Source: Allorhizobium borbori
Lineage (GTDB): Bacteria > Pseudomonadota > Alphaproteobacteria > Rhizobiales > Rhizobiaceae
Direction of reading: 5' to 3'
DNA: 64,000 nucleotides
NCBI RefSeq assembly: GCF_014196535.1
Contig: NZ_JACIDU010000003.1
Location: 62,001 to 126,000, forward strand
Within the stretch, counting starts at the first letter, position 1. Each line of letters opens with the position of its first letter. Shown here one piece after another: positions 18,901-27,561 of this stretch. Under the pieces are notes generated by a model. The model saw nothing but the letters and a program-made list of their open reading frames with translations, ran no database searches and had not been told where the DNA came from. The position numbers and the translations under genes were made by a program.

Positions 18901-19493
18901 CGGATGCTCTCCAGCGTATCGCCGAAGAAATCGAGCCGTACAGGCTCTTCCGCTCCCGGCACAAAGACATCGAGAATGCCGCCGCGCACCGCGAACTCAC
19001 CCACTTCGCGCACGGCCGGAACGCGGTCGAAACCGTTCTTTTCCAGCTTGGCGGCGATGTCTTCCATGCGGATCTGGCTGCCGGGCCTGGCCGAAAAGCC
19101 GGAGGCTTCAATCACCTCGCGCGGCGCTACCTTCTGCAGCATGGCATTGACCGTGACGATGACGATGGCCGCATGCGGCTTCTTCGCATGCTGGGCGAGC
19201 CCGGCCAGGGCTGCCAGCCTTCGAGCCGATGTGTCGGCGCTCGGCGACACTCGGTCATAGGGCAAACAGTCCCAGGCCGGCAGCGTCAGCACCGGAATTT
19301 CAGGGGCGGCGAAAGACAGCATCTGCTGGAGATCGGCCAGACGCTGGCCGTCCGAAATCAGGAAGGCCACGGGCTGGCCCTCGCGCGCCAGTTCCGCCAG
19401 CAGGAACGGGTCCATGCCAGCGGGCACATGACCTACCGTCAGCGCTTCCTGCGATGCGCCGATCCGCTTGGCGTCAAATCCGGAAATCATCAC
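15981..19493 (-). CDS. mfd: Transcription-repair coupling factor
   Basis: At 1170 residues it has full Mfd length. Regions in order: a UvrB-like N-terminal module, the RNA-polymerase-interacting domain (GSIVVHAEHGIGRFVGLRTI), a RecG-like helicase motor with Walker A GDVGFGKTEVALRA, DEEQHFGVKHKE, SATPIPRTLQLAMTGVRELSLI and motif VI QIRGRVGRSKVRAFA, then the C-terminal UvrA-gating domain. It removes stalled RNA polymerase at lesions and recruits UvrA. Its start overlaps the sdhE stop by 4 bp. Confidence 0.97.
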   Translation of the reverse strand: MMISGFDAKRIGASQEALTVGHVPAGMDPFLLAELAREGQPVAFLISDGQRLADLQQMLSFAAPEIPVLTLPAWDCLPYDRVSPSADTSARRLAALAGLAQHAKKPHAAIVIVTVNAMLQKVAPREVIEASGFSARPGSQIRMEDIAAKLEKNGFDRVPAVREVGEFAVRGGILDVFVPGAEEPVRLDFFGDTLESIRAFDPASQRTTGPVRSLDLNPMSEVTLTPDAISRFRKNYLSMFGAATRDDALYVAVSDGRRYAGMEHWLPLFHENLETVFDYLEGFRIVTDHTVREAAAERARLVQDYYQARHENMIPGKSHGGTQGAPYKPVPPGQLYLSAEQFGRLLDERKAIRLTPFNEAETGATRVLELDAHAGPRFAPMANEAGEGERVNVFDIAVKHIADKRAKGSKVLVTGWSDGSLDRLLQVLNEHGLERIKPVASWKELLKLGKGEAGSAVLSIENGFETGDLVVVGEQDILGDRMVRRTKKRKRAADFIAEVAGLDEGSIVVHAEHGIGRFVGLRTIKVAGAEHACLELQYADDAKLFLPVENIDLLSRYGSESSDAQLDKLGGGAWQMRKAKLKKRLLDMAGGLIKVAAARLVRHAPVLSTTEGLYDEFAARFPYEETEDQMAAIEAVREDLAAGRPMDRLVCGDVGFGKTEVALRAAFAAAMNGVQVAVVVPTTLLARQHFKTFSERFRGLPIRVEQASRLVGPKELAQVKKNAAEGKADIVVGTHALLGQGVKFANLGLLIIDEEQHFGVKHKERLKELKTDVHVLTLSATPIPRTLQLAMTGVRELSLITTPPVDRMAVRTFISPFDPLVIRETLMREHYRGGQSFYVCPRLADLADIKAFLESDVPELKVAIAHGQMAAGELEDIMNAFYEGKYDVLLSTTIVESGLDVPSANTLIVHRADMFGLAQLYQIRGRVGRSKVRAFALFTLPVNKVLTSGADRRLKVLQSLDTLGAGFQLASHDLDIRGAGNLLGEEQSGHIKEVGFELYQQMLEEAVAEVRGDEDVAERGWSPQISVGTSVMIPENYVPDLHLRMGLYRRLGEITELKEIDAFGAEMIDRFGPMPLELQHLLKVVYIKSLCRVANVEKLEAGPKGVVIQFRNKEFPNPAGLVGYIAKQGSLAKIRPDHSVYLNRDLPTPEKRLSGAAVVMTQLAELVKQG

Positions 19494-19804
19494 TTCGCGC
19501 CGATATTATCCATTGTCACGGGATCGAAATCCGGGCGGGTGGCGGCAATGCGCTGAAACATCGGCGTATCCATATGTTCCGGCACGGCGCGCGAACCGTT
19601 GATCCAGCTAATGAGGTCCTGATCTTCCTCGCGCATCACATGTTCGAGCGCATCCAGTTCCGCCTCATCGAATCCTGAGATTTCCTTTTCGGCGAACTGA
19701 CCCAGAATAAGGTCCATTTCGCGAATGCCACGATGCCAGCAGCGATAGAGAATGCGGCGGCGGCGTTCATCGAGATCGGCGCTGGTGCGGGTCAATCCGG
19801 TCAT
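19490..19804 (-). CDS. sdhE: FAD assembly factor SdhE
   Basis: A 104-residue protein with the SdhE/SDH5 core: RRRRILYRCWHRGIREMDLILGQF, containing the invariant RGxxE that contacts the flavinylated subunit, and DEAELDALEHVMREEDQDLISWI. It promotes covalent FAD attachment to succinate dehydrogenase. The start is the ATG giving MTGLTRTSADLDERR; the longer frame upstream has no family similarity. Cotranscribed with mfd and divergent from recG across about 157 bp. Confidence 0.9.
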   Translation of the reverse strand: MTGLTRTSADLDERRRRILYRCWHRGIREMDLILGQFAEKEISGFDEAELDALEHVMREEDQDLISWINGSRAVPEHMDTPMFQRIAATRPDFDPVTMDNIGAK

Positions 19805-19961
19805 GGTCTTACCTTCGGGCTTCGATGTCTCGCGCAAACGTCCGCTGAAAATGCAACGTGGTTTCGGCGACATGCGCTGTTGATGCGCGCTTCTATAACC
19901 CTTAATTTCGCCCCTGTCAGCCGTTCGCGGCACCCGCTTTTACGAGAGTTCCATTCCGGTC

Positions 19962-22067
19962 ATGCGTCCAGCCCTGCTCGATCCCCTGTTTGCCTCGGTC
20001 ACTTCGCTTCCGGGCGTCGGACCCAAGCTTGCCGTGCTGTTGGCCAAGCTGACCGGTCACGAGGACGGCGAGGATGCGCGCGTGGTGGATCTGCTCTTCC
20101 TGCCGCCACATTCCCTCATTGACAGGCGGACCCGGCCGGAGATCGCCTTTGCACCAGAGGGCACCGTCGTGACCATCGCCGCTCGCGTGGATCGCCATCA
20201 GCCACCGCCGCGCGGCAACCGGTCCGCGCCCTATCGCGTGTTCCTTCAGGATGGCACCGGCGAACTGGCGCTCACCTTCTTCCACGCCAAGGGGGACTGG
20301 CTGGAAAAGGCGCTGCCCATCGACGAAGACGTGATGGTGAGCGGCAAGGTCGACTGGTTCAATGGCCGCGCCTCCATGGTTCACCCGGATTACATGGTCA
20401 AGGTCAGCGAGGCGGATAACTTGCCCGTCGTCGAGCCCGTCTATCCGCTGACGGCGGGCCTTTCCGGCAAGGTGCTGCGTCGCGCGGTGGAAGCCGCCGT
20501 CAGCCGTCTGCCGCATTTTCCCGAATGGCTGGACGAGACGCTCGTGCGCAAGCAAGGCTTCCCGACCACAGGCGACGCCTTCCGTCGCCTGCACGATCCG
20601 CGCGATGCCGCCGACATGGACCCGCAGGCACCGGCCCGCCGCCGTCTGGCCTATGACGAATTTCTGGCCGGTCAGGTATCGCTGGCGCTGGTGCGTCGCA
20701 ATGTTCGCCGTACCAAAGGCCGCCCTGTACACGCCAGCGGTAGGCTGGCGGAAAAGATCCTCGCCAACTTGCCGTTCTCGCCGACCGAAAGCCAGAGGAA
20801 TGCGGTGGCGGATATTCTGAAGGACATGGCGAGCGAAGAGCGCATGCTGCGGCTCATTCAGGGCGACGTCGGTTCCGGCAAGACGCTGGTGGCGTTGCTG
20901 GCCATGGCGGCCGCCGTCGAGGCGGGCGGTCAGGCGGTGCTGATGGCACCGACTGAAATTCTCGCCCGGCAGCATTTTGCAACTATATCCCGTTTCCTAG
21001 AAAAAACAGATATTTCCGTCGAACTGCTTACGGGAAAGATGAAGGCGAGCGAGAAAAATGCGGCGCTCGCGCGGATCGCCTCGGGCGAAGCGCAGATCAT
21101 TGTCGGGACGCATGCGCTGTTTCAGGATGGCGTGACCTATGCCGACCTGATGCTGGCAGTGGTGGACGAGCAGCATCGTTTTGGCGTTCACCAGCGTCTG
21201 CGCCTGACGGCCAAGGGCTTTGCGCCGCATATGCTGGTGATGACTGCGACCCCCATTCCCCGCACGCTGGTGCTGGCAGCCTTCGGCGACATGGACGTTT
21301 CCAAGCTCACCGAGAAGCCGGCGGGCCGCAAGCCCATCCAGACCGTGACCGTGCCCGCCGAGCGGTTGGACGAGATCGTTCATAGGCTTGAGAAAGCGGT
21401 TGAAGAAGGTAAAAAAGCTTATTGGATATGCCCACTTGTGGAGGAATCCGAAGAAAGCGATTTAACCTCTGTCGAGGAGCGCCACGCCGTTCTGCGCCAG
21501 TTCTTCGGTGACAAGGCAGGGCTCATACACGGACGCATGAGCGTCGCGGACAAGGAAGCCGCGATGAGCGCTTTCAAGGATGGCGAGACGCGGCTGCTGG
21601 TGGCGACGACCGTTGTCGAGGTGGGCGTCGACGTGCCGGATGCGACGATCATGGTCATCGAACATGCCGAGCGCTTCGGGCTTGCCCAGCTTCACCAGTT
21701 GCGCGGACGCGTGGGGCGTGGCGATGGCGCTTCCTCCTGCATCCTGCTCTACAAGGCGCCGTTGTCGGAGAATGGCAAGGCGCGGCTGAACATCCTGCGG
21801 GAAAGCGAGGACGGGTTCCTGATTGCGGAAGAGGACCTGCGGCTGCGGGGCGAGGGCGAATTGCTCGGCACCCGCCAGTCCGGCACGCCGGGCTTTCGGA
21901 TCGCAAGCCTTGAGGCCCACGGCGATCTTCTGGAGATCGCCCGCAAGGATGCAGCCTATGTGATCGACCGTGACCCCGAGCTTCAGGGTGAGCGTGGAGA
22001 GGCGTTGCGCACCCTGCTCTACCTCTATCGCCGCGATGAGGCGATCCGTTTCCTGCGCGCCGGTTGA
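19962..22067 (+). CDS. recG: ATP-dependent DNA helicase RecG
   Basis: The 701-residue protein remodels branched DNA (fork reversal, Holliday junctions). It has the N-terminal wedge OB-fold (VVTIAARVDRHQPPPRG...FLQDGTGELALTFFH), Walker A GDVGSGKTL, motif II VVDEQHRFGVHQR (DEQH), motif III TATPIPRTLVLAAFGDMD, and the C-terminal QLRGRVGRG and TRQSGTPGF blocks. Length and order are canonical. It ends 4 bp from the convergent DUF502 gene end. Confidence 0.96.
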   Translation: MRPALLDPLFASVTSLPGVGPKLAVLLAKLTGHEDGEDARVVDLLFLPPHSLIDRRTRPEIAFAPEGTVVTIAARVDRHQPPPRGNRSAPYRVFLQDGTGELALTFFHAKGDWLEKALPIDEDVMVSGKVDWFNGRASMVHPDYMVKVSEADNLPVVEPVYPLTAGLSGKVLRRAVEAAVSRLPHFPEWLDETLVRKQGFPTTGDAFRRLHDPRDAADMDPQAPARRRLAYDEFLAGQVSLALVRRNVRRTKGRPVHASGRLAEKILANLPFSPTESQRNAVADILKDMASEERMLRLIQGDVGSGKTLVALLAMAAAVEAGGQAVLMAPTEILARQHFATISRFLEKTDISVELLTGKMKASEKNAALARIASGEAQIIVGTHALFQDGVTYADLMLAVVDEQHRFGVHQRLRLTAKGFAPHMLVMTATPIPRTLVLAAFGDMDVSKLTEKPAGRKPIQTVTVPAERLDEIVHRLEKAVEEGKKAYWICPLVEESEESDLTSVEERHAVLRQFFGDKAGLIHGRMSVADKEAAMSAFKDGETRLLVATTVVEVGVDVPDATIMVIEHAERFGLAQLHQLRGRVGRGDGASSCILLYKAPLSENGKARLNILRESEDGFLIAEEDLRLRGEGELLGTRQSGTPGFRIASLEAHGDLLEIARKDAAYVIDRDPELQGERGEALRTLLYLYRRDEAIRFLRAG

Positions 22068-22071
22068 GACG

Positions 22072-22737
22072 TCAGGCGACCGGCTCCGCCCGCTCCTTGA
22101 AATCAGGCGTCACGAGGCCGCCGGAGAGCAGAAGCTTGGCGGCATCTTCCGGGGTCATGTCGAGCGGGATGATCTTGTCCTTCGGCACGAAGAGCAGGAA
22201 GCCAGCAGTCGGCACGGGCGTCGGCGGCAGAAAGACGGCCACCATTTCCTGTCCCATTTCGTTGAAACGCGCTGCCAGTTCGCCCTTGGCCTCATCCGCG
22301 ATGAAGACCATGGCATAGGTACCGGGACCGGGAAACTCGATCAGCCCGACCTTGCGGTAGGAACTGGAATTTTCCTTCAGCACCGTTTCGAAAATCTGCT
22401 TTACGCCCTTGTAGATCGGGCGCACCAGCGGCGTGCGGTTCAGTACCGACTCGGTGAAGGTGACGACCCACTGGCCGATGAGGTTCGAGCCAAGCAGGCC
22501 GATCAGCGTGATGAAAATGACGGCAATCAGCAGGCCCAGACCGGGAATGGCGAACTGCAGATATTCTTCCGGATTGTAATGCAGCGGGATATAGGGCTTC
22601 ACCCAGCTATCGGCCCAATGGATGAAGGTCCAGATCAGCCAGGACGTGATGACGAGAGGCGCGCAGATAATCAGCCCCGTCAGGAAGCTGTTGCGCAGTC
22701 TCGTACCAAATGAAATCTTGTCCGGGTTGTCGCTCAT
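22072..22737 (-). CDS. DUF502 membrane protein
   Basis: The 221-residue protein has two transmembrane segments (GLIICAPLVITSWLIWTFI; GLGLLIAVIFITLIGLLG) and then a soluble domain. The conserved DUF502 pattern TPLVRPIYKGVKQIFETVL is clear, followed by VGLIEFPGPGTYAMVFI and VFLPPTPVPTAGFLLFVP. The function of the family is unknown. Its start overlaps the GNAT gene by 4 bp, the third gene of a glmS-GNAT-DUF502 run. Confidence 0.88.
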   Translation of the reverse strand: MSDNPDKISFGTRLRNSFLTGLIICAPLVITSWLIWTFIHWADSWVKPYIPLHYNPEEYLQFAIPGLGLLIAVIFITLIGLLGSNLIGQWVVTFTESVLNRTPLVRPIYKGVKQIFETVLKENSSSYRKVGLIEFPGPGTYAMVFIADEAKGELAARFNEMGQEMVAVFLPPTPVPTAGFLLFVPKDKIIPLDMTPEDAAKLLLSGGLVTPDFKERAEPVA

Positions 22738-23246
22738 GCCTTACCGTCACCCTTGCCATGAAACGCCGGATGGAAGGCAACAATGCCGGAGCGGCCTTGA
22801 TCCGACAAGGGCAGCGCCAGGAAAAATACCGGGGGAACATCAGGCAGAACAAGTGCTTCCCGCGCTGCAAAACCGAAGCGGCTGTAATAGGCGGCGTCGC
22901 CCACGAGGACACAGCCGCCAGCGTCGCGATCCTGCATCCAGGCAATGGTCGCCTTCATCAGGGCCGAGCCGATGCCCGCGCGCTGGAAATCCGGCAAGAC
23001 GGAGATGGGACCGAGACCGAACCAGCCGCAATCGACGCCATCGATGAGCACGGGAGAAAGGGCGACATGCCCGATGATGTCGCTGCCTTCCTCGCAGACC
23101 AGAGACAGGGCAAGAGCGCCCGCCCGCCTCAGGTCGCGGATGATCCGGGGTTCGGACCCATCGCTATAGGGGTGCCCGGTGAAGGCGGCGATGGTCACGG
23201 CCTCGATGGCCGCTTCGTCACCGGCCCTCTCGTGGCGGATGATCAT
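22734..23246 (-). CDS. GNAT-family N-acetyltransferase (YhbS-like)
   Basis: A 170-residue acetyltransferase. Motif A, which binds the acetyl-CoA pyrophosphate, is LGPISVLPDFQRAGIGSALM. Later blocks VLVGDAAYYSRFGF and the C-terminal FLALPL match the YhbS-type subfamily. The acceptor is unknown. It overlaps glmS and the DUF502 gene by 4 bp each, so it is translated with them, but nothing shows a role in amino-sugar metabolism. Confidence 0.85.
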   Translation of the reverse strand: MIIRHERAGDEAAIEAVTIAAFTGHPYSDGSEPRIIRDLRRAGALALSLVCEEGSDIIGHVALSPVLIDGVDCGWFGLGPISVLPDFQRAGIGSALMKATIAWMQDRDAGGCVLVGDAAYYSRFGFAAREALVLPDVPPVFFLALPLSDQGRSGIVAFHPAFHGKGDGKA

Positions 23247-25066
23247 TCCACCGTTACCGACTTCGCGAGGTTGCGCGGCTGATCCACATCGGTACCCATG
23301 AAGACGGCCGTATGATAGGCGAGCAACTGGATCGGCAGGGCAAAGACCATCGGCGCGATGATCTCATCGACATTCGGCAGCACGATGGTCGCCATGGTCG
23401 CAAGCTTGGAAGCTGCCGCGCCCTTTTCGTCTGTGATGAAGATGATCTTGCCGCCGCGCGCCGCCACTTCCTGCATGTTCGAGATGGTCTTCTCGAAGAA
23501 GCGGTCATGCGGGGCAATGACGATGACCGGCATGTTCTCGTCGATCAGCGCGATGGGGCCGTGCTTCAACTCTCCGGCCGCATAGCCTTCGGCATGGATA
23601 TAGGAGATTTCCTTGAGCTTCAGCGCGCCTTCCAGCGCTAGCGGATAGCTGGTGCCGCGACCGAGATAGAGCACGTCCTTGTAGCGCGACAGGTCACGCG
23701 CGAGGTTTTCGATCTGCGGCTGAACGGCATTGAGCACGCGGTTCATGATGCGCGGCATTTCGATCAGCGATTTGACCAGCGCGATTTCCTCGGCTTCCGA
23801 AACCGTGCCGCGAGCGCGGCCGGCGGCCACCGAAAGGGCGGCCAGAACGGCAAGCTGGCAGGTGAAGGCTTTCGTGGAGGCCACACCGATTTCCGGACCG
23901 GCGAGAATCGGGAAGACCGCATCCGACTCACGCGCAATGGTCGATTCCTTGACGTTCACGACGGCGCCGATCTTCAGGCCTTCAGCCTTGCAGTAGCGAA
24001 GCGAAGCCAGCGTATCGGCGGTTTCGCCCGACTGGGAAATGAAGAGTGCGGCCTGATCCGGCGAGAGCGGCATCTCGCGATAACGGAACTCCGAAGCCAC
24101 ATCGATCTCGACCGGCAGACGTGCATAACGCTCGAACCAGTACTTGCCGGTCAGGCCCGCAAGATAGGCAGTGCCGCAGGCGGAGATTGCAAGACTGCGC
24201 ACGGCGGCAAAATCGATGCCGGGCTGGGTTGTCACCTTGTTGGTGGTGAAATCGACATAATGGCTCAGCGCGTGCGAAATGACTTCGGGCTGCTCATGGA
24301 TTTCCTTTTCCATGAAATGACGATGGTTGCCCTTGTCGACCATGAAGGCGGCGGCCTGGGTGATCTGGCGCTGGCGAGCTACCGGCTTGCCGGCATGATC
24401 GATGATCTCGGCGCCAGTCTTCGTGAGGATCGCGCAGTCGCCATCGAGCAGATAGGTGATCTCATTGGTGAAGGGAGCAAGCGCAATGGCGTCCGAGCCG
24501 ATGAACATCTCGCCCTTGCCCCAGCCGATGGCCAACGGCGGGCCGAACAACGCACCCATGATCGTGTCCGGATCGTCCTGAAACATCACCACCAGCGCAT
24601 AGGCGCCGGTGACGCGGTTCAGCATCTTCAGCATGGCATCGCGGTGGGACAGTCCCTCGCGGGTGTATTTCGCCAGAAGCTGGGCGACGACTTCCGTATC
24701 GGTTTGGCTGGCGAAGGTTGCGCCATCGGCCAGCAACTCATCGCGGATTTCGGAAAAGTTTTCGATGATACCGTTGTGAACGACGGCTACACCATCGACA
24801 AAATGCGGATGGGCATTGGTTTCATTGGGAATGCCATGCGTGGCCCAGCGGGTATGGGCGATGCCGGTGGTGCCGGGCAGAGGATCGCCAGCCAGCTTGT
24901 GTTCCAGATTGTACAGCTTGCCTTCGGCGCGCCGACGGTCGAGCACGCCATGGTCGATGGTCGCGACACCGGCGGAATCATAGCCACGATATTCAAGGCG
25001 CTTCAGCGCATCGACCAGACGACCGGCGACCGGTTCATTGCCCACGATTCCAACAATGCCGCACAT
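23243..25066 (-). CDS. glmS: Glutamine-fructose-6-phosphate aminotransferase (isomerizing)
   Basis: The 607-residue enzyme makes glucosamine-6-phosphate from fructose-6-phosphate and glutamine, the entry step to UDP-GlcNAc. Its N-terminal glutaminase domain begins MCGIVGIVG with the catalytic Cys2. Two SIS domains follow (SACGTAYLAGLTGKYWFE; SQSGETADTLASLR; STKAFTCQ; LGRGTSYPLALEGALKLKEISYIHAEGYAAGELKHGP), and it ends in the usual QPRNLAKSVTVE. GlmU, a later enzyme of the same pathway, is 125 bp upstream. Confidence 0.97.
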   Translation of the reverse strand: MCGIVGIVGNEPVAGRLVDALKRLEYRGYDSAGVATIDHGVLDRRRAEGKLYNLEHKLAGDPLPGTTGIAHTRWATHGIPNETNAHPHFVDGVAVVHNGIIENFSEIRDELLADGATFASQTDTEVVAQLLAKYTREGLSHRDAMLKMLNRVTGAYALVVMFQDDPDTIMGALFGPPLAIGWGKGEMFIGSDAIALAPFTNEITYLLDGDCAILTKTGAEIIDHAGKPVARQRQITQAAAFMVDKGNHRHFMEKEIHEQPEVISHALSHYVDFTTNKVTTQPGIDFAAVRSLAISACGTAYLAGLTGKYWFERYARLPVEIDVASEFRYREMPLSPDQAALFISQSGETADTLASLRYCKAEGLKIGAVVNVKESTIARESDAVFPILAGPEIGVASTKAFTCQLAVLAALSVAAGRARGTVSEAEEIALVKSLIEMPRIMNRVLNAVQPQIENLARDLSRYKDVLYLGRGTSYPLALEGALKLKEISYIHAEGYAAGELKHGPIALIDENMPVIVIAPHDRFFEKTISNMQEVAARGGKIIFITDEKGAAASKLATMATIVLPNVDEIIAPMVFALPIQLLAYHTAVFMGTDVDQPRNLAKSVTVE

Positions 25067-25191
25067 GCTGTTCTTCCATATATCCCAGGTTACAGGCCCA
25101 CGCGGCCTCTACTCGAAATGCTTTAGCGCGTGGGTATCAAAGCGCAATCGCCGCGCCGGTCACTTTCGGTTTCGGCGCGTAACGTAGCACC

Positions 25192-26550
25192 TCACCCCTT
25201 CTTCTTCGCGGCCTTGACGGCGAGATTGCGCTCACGGATAACGACCGCTCGTCCCGGCTTCATTTCCTGTCGCGCACGGCCAAGCGCCAGCGCTTCCGCC
25301 GGAACATCGGCCGTGATGACGCTGCCCGAGGCGACAAGCGCATCGTCGCCTACCGAAACCGGCGCCACCAGCGATGTGTTGGAGCCGATAAAGGCACGCT
25401 CGCCGATGCGGGTCACGTGTTTGTTCACACCATCGTAATTGCAGGTAATGGTGCCAGCACCGATGTTGGCATCCGCGCCGATAAACGCATCGCCGATATA
25501 GGTCAGGTGATTGACCTTGGCACCCTTGCCGATCTCCGCCTTCTTCACCTCGCAGAAATTTCCAACCTTGGAGCCTTCGGCGAGGTGCGCGCCGGGGCGC
25601 AGGCGGGCAAAGGGACCGACGGTCGCGTCGGCTTCGACATGCGCGCCTTCCAGATGGGAAAAGGCATGGATCACCGCGCCGCTCTCCACCGTCACGCCCA
25701 GACCGAAAACCACATTGGGTTCGATCAGGGCATCCTGGCCGATCACCGTATCATGGGACAGGAACACCGTTTCCGGCGCAATCATGGTCACGCCGGACAG
25801 CATGATTTCGCGGCGCTTGCGTTTTTGCCACAGGCTTTCGAGCACGGCGAGTTCAGCGCGGGTATTACAGCCGGTCATTTCCTCCTCGGAGGCCGCGACC
25901 ATGACGGTGCGACCACCGCGCGCCCGCGCGATCTCCACGAGATCCGTCAGATAATATTCGCCCTTGGCATTGCTATTGCCGATACGCTCCAGAAGATCGA
26001 GGGCCTTGTGTCCGTCGATAGCCATGATGCCGCTATTGCACCACTTGACCGCCCGTTCAGCCTCGGTCGCATCCTTCTCCTCACGGATGGCGACCAGTTG
26101 CCCGTCTTCCGTCAGAAGGCGGCCATAGCCGGTTGGGGCATCCGTGTGAAAACCAATGACCACGACGTCGTTGCCTGCAGCGAGCGCACGGCGGGCCTCC
26201 AGCAGCGGTTCGGGCGTGATCAAAGGCACATCGCCATAAACGACGATCACGTCGTCATATCCCGCCGCAATCGCTTTGCGCGCCGTCAGAACGGCATGGC
26301 CGGTGCCAAGACGTTTTTCCTGAAAGAAAGCCTCGACAGGCACACCTTCCGCGGCGGCGGTCGCCGTTACCTTATCGGCGTCACGACCGACGACCAATGC
26401 CGCATTGCGAACGCCGGCAGCGTCAATCGCCCGGACAACGTGCGAAATCATCGGCAGGCCGGCAACCGGGTGCAAAACCTTCGAAAGGCTGGATTTCATC
26501 CGCGTACTGTCGCCAGCGGCGAGAATGACTGCCAGACAACTGCGTTCCAT
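25192..26550 (-). CDS. glmU: Bifunctional GlcNAc-1-P uridyltransferase / GlcN-1-P acetyltransferase
   Basis: At 452 residues it has the normal length. The N-terminal pyrophosphorylase domain shows the loop [22 protein letters not shown] (usual form LAAGxGTRM..xxPKVLH, so G-to-S and P-to-S variants) and [11 protein letters not shown]. The C-terminal left-handed beta-helix has hexapeptide repeats and the acetyltransferase segment [22 protein letters not shown], with [15 protein letters not shown]. It produces UDP-GlcNAc for peptidoglycan and LPS. Same strand as glmS, likely coexpressed. Confidence 0.96.
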   Translation of the reverse strand: MERSCLAVILAAGDSTRMKSSLSKVLHPVAGLPMISHVVRAIDAAGVRNAALVVGRDADKVTATAAAEGVPVEAFFQEKRLGTGHAVLTARKAIAAGYDDVIVVYGDVPLITPEPLLEARRALAAGNDVVVIGFHTDAPTGYGRLLTEDGQLVAIREEKDATEAERAVKWCNSGIMAIDGHKALDLLERIGNSNAKGEYYLTDLVEIARARGGRTVMVAASEEEMTGCNTRAELAVLESLWQKRKRREIMLSGVTMIAPETVFLSHDTVIGQDALIEPNVVFGLGVTVESGAVIHAFSHLEGAHVEADATVGPFARLRPGAHLAEGSKVGNFCEVKKAEIGKGAKVNHLTYIGDAFIGADANIGAGTITCNYDGVNKHVTRIGERAFIGSNTSLVAPVSVGDDALVASGSVITADVPAEALALGRARQEMKPGRAVVIRERNLAVKAAKKKG

Positions 26551-26666
26551 GAAAATGCCCTTCCCTGCCTTCTAATCCTTAACCGCTCTCGGCAAGAAGC
26601 GAGTGCGACTCTCTGCTTCTTCATAGCAGCAGGGGGCGCTTGCTCAAAGGCGATACGTTGAAGGTT

Positions 26667-27383
26667 TCAGGCGGGGGCGCCGGCTGCGTGAACGATGGTC
26701 GTCATGGCAGACGACGCCACGTCCTCGTTACGCTCCAGAAGCGCGGTCACGAGCGCACGGTAGCTGTCACCGGCTTCGCGGCACACATGTTCGGCGAATG
26801 CCGGATCATAGCGGAAATGGCCGATGAGTGCCGCTTTCAACAGCGCGTGAGCTGATTGAAGAAAGACGTTGGCAGATGCTTCGGTCACCGCCGTATGAAT
26901 GGAAAGCATGGCTGCAACCGCATCTTCTGCGGACAGCGTGCCCGAAAGCAAGCTGCTGACATTCTGATTGATGGTCGTGATCTCCGCGTCGGTTGCATTG
27001 CGCGCGGCCAGCCCGGCGGCGACGGGCTCAAACGCCAAACGAACGACTGCCAGTTGAGACAAGAGGCGTGCATCGACCCCGGTTTCGATATACCAGAGCA
27101 GCACTTCCGGATCGAAATGGTTCCATTCGGCGCGAGCGCGAATACTGGTTCCGATACGCACACGCGGACTGATCAGCCCCTTGGCGTCGAGTGTTTTCAG
27201 CGCTTCGCGGAGAACCGTGCGCGAAACATGAAACCGTTGGGCAAGCTCGGCATCACCCGGTAACAAGGCTCCGGTATCAAACCGACCGGAAACGATATCC
27301 CTTCCGAGCTGCTCCACGACGCGGGCATGGTTGGTCGTGGCTTGCCGCCCTTTCAGCGTTGCTTCCAGTGTTGGCCTGCGCAC
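26667..27383 (-). CDS. FadR/GntR-family transcriptional regulator
   Basis: Winged helix in the first third (VVEQLGRDIVSGRFDTGALLPGDAELAQRFHVSRTVLREALKTL in two parts, then KGLISPRVRIGTSI) and a helical FCD ligand-binding domain (RLAFEPVAAGLAA; HTAVTEASANVFL; HRALVTALLERN-type ending). I start at GTG 27383; the in-frame extension upstream reads as junk through an inverted repeat and a terminator. Members sense sugar acids or other carboxylates. It is transcribed alone, downstream of the BMP transporter operon and possibly its regulator; this is unproven. Confidence 0.8.
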   Translation of the reverse strand: MRRPTLEATLKGRQATTNHARVVEQLGRDIVSGRFDTGALLPGDAELAQRFHVSRTVLREALKTLDAKGLISPRVRIGTSIRARAEWNHFDPEVLLWYIETGVDARLLSQLAVVRLAFEPVAAGLAARNATDAEITTINQNVSSLLSGTLSAEDAVAAMLSIHTAVTEASANVFLQSAHALLKAALIGHFRYDPAFAEHVCREAGDSYRALVTALLERNEDVASSAMTTIVHAAGAPA

Positions 27384-27391
27384 TTCTGTTG

Positions 27392-27418
27392 TGTCCTGAA
27401 TTATGACAATGCAGGACA
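27392..27418. promoter_or_regulatory. Inverted repeat upstream of the GntR gene, candidate operator
   Basis: TGTCCTG, 13-bp spacer, CAGGACA: a perfect 7-bp dyad whose edge is 8 bp upstream of the GTG start. It sits where an autoregulating FadR-type protein would bind. Only position and symmetry support this. Confidence 0.45.
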
Positions 27419-27497
27419 AGAATAGCGTGCATGAACGCAAATCGGTTAAAAAACCGCCTATCAATAATAACCCCTTCTTTGTTGGGGCAAATAACAG

Positions 27498-27532
27498 AAA
27501 AGCAAAGACCCGCATCGGCTTAGCGATGCGGG
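27498..27532 (-). terminator. Terminator of the BMP transporter operon
   Basis: On the minus strand, CCCGCATCG, 6-nt loop, CGATGCGGG, then TCTTTGCTTTT. It lies 30 bp after the stop of the binding-protein gene, the last gene of the leftward operon. Confidence 0.85.
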
Positions 27533-27561
27533 CCGGATTTACGGCAATGATTTCCGACAGA

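Noticed and set aside
18294-19556. 420-codon plus-strand frame opposite mfd
   Set aside because: Shadow of mfd in GC-rich DNA; no domain pattern.
25067-25191. glmS ribozyme upstream of glmS
   Set aside because: The region shows no such structure, and the ribozyme is known from Gram-positive lineages.
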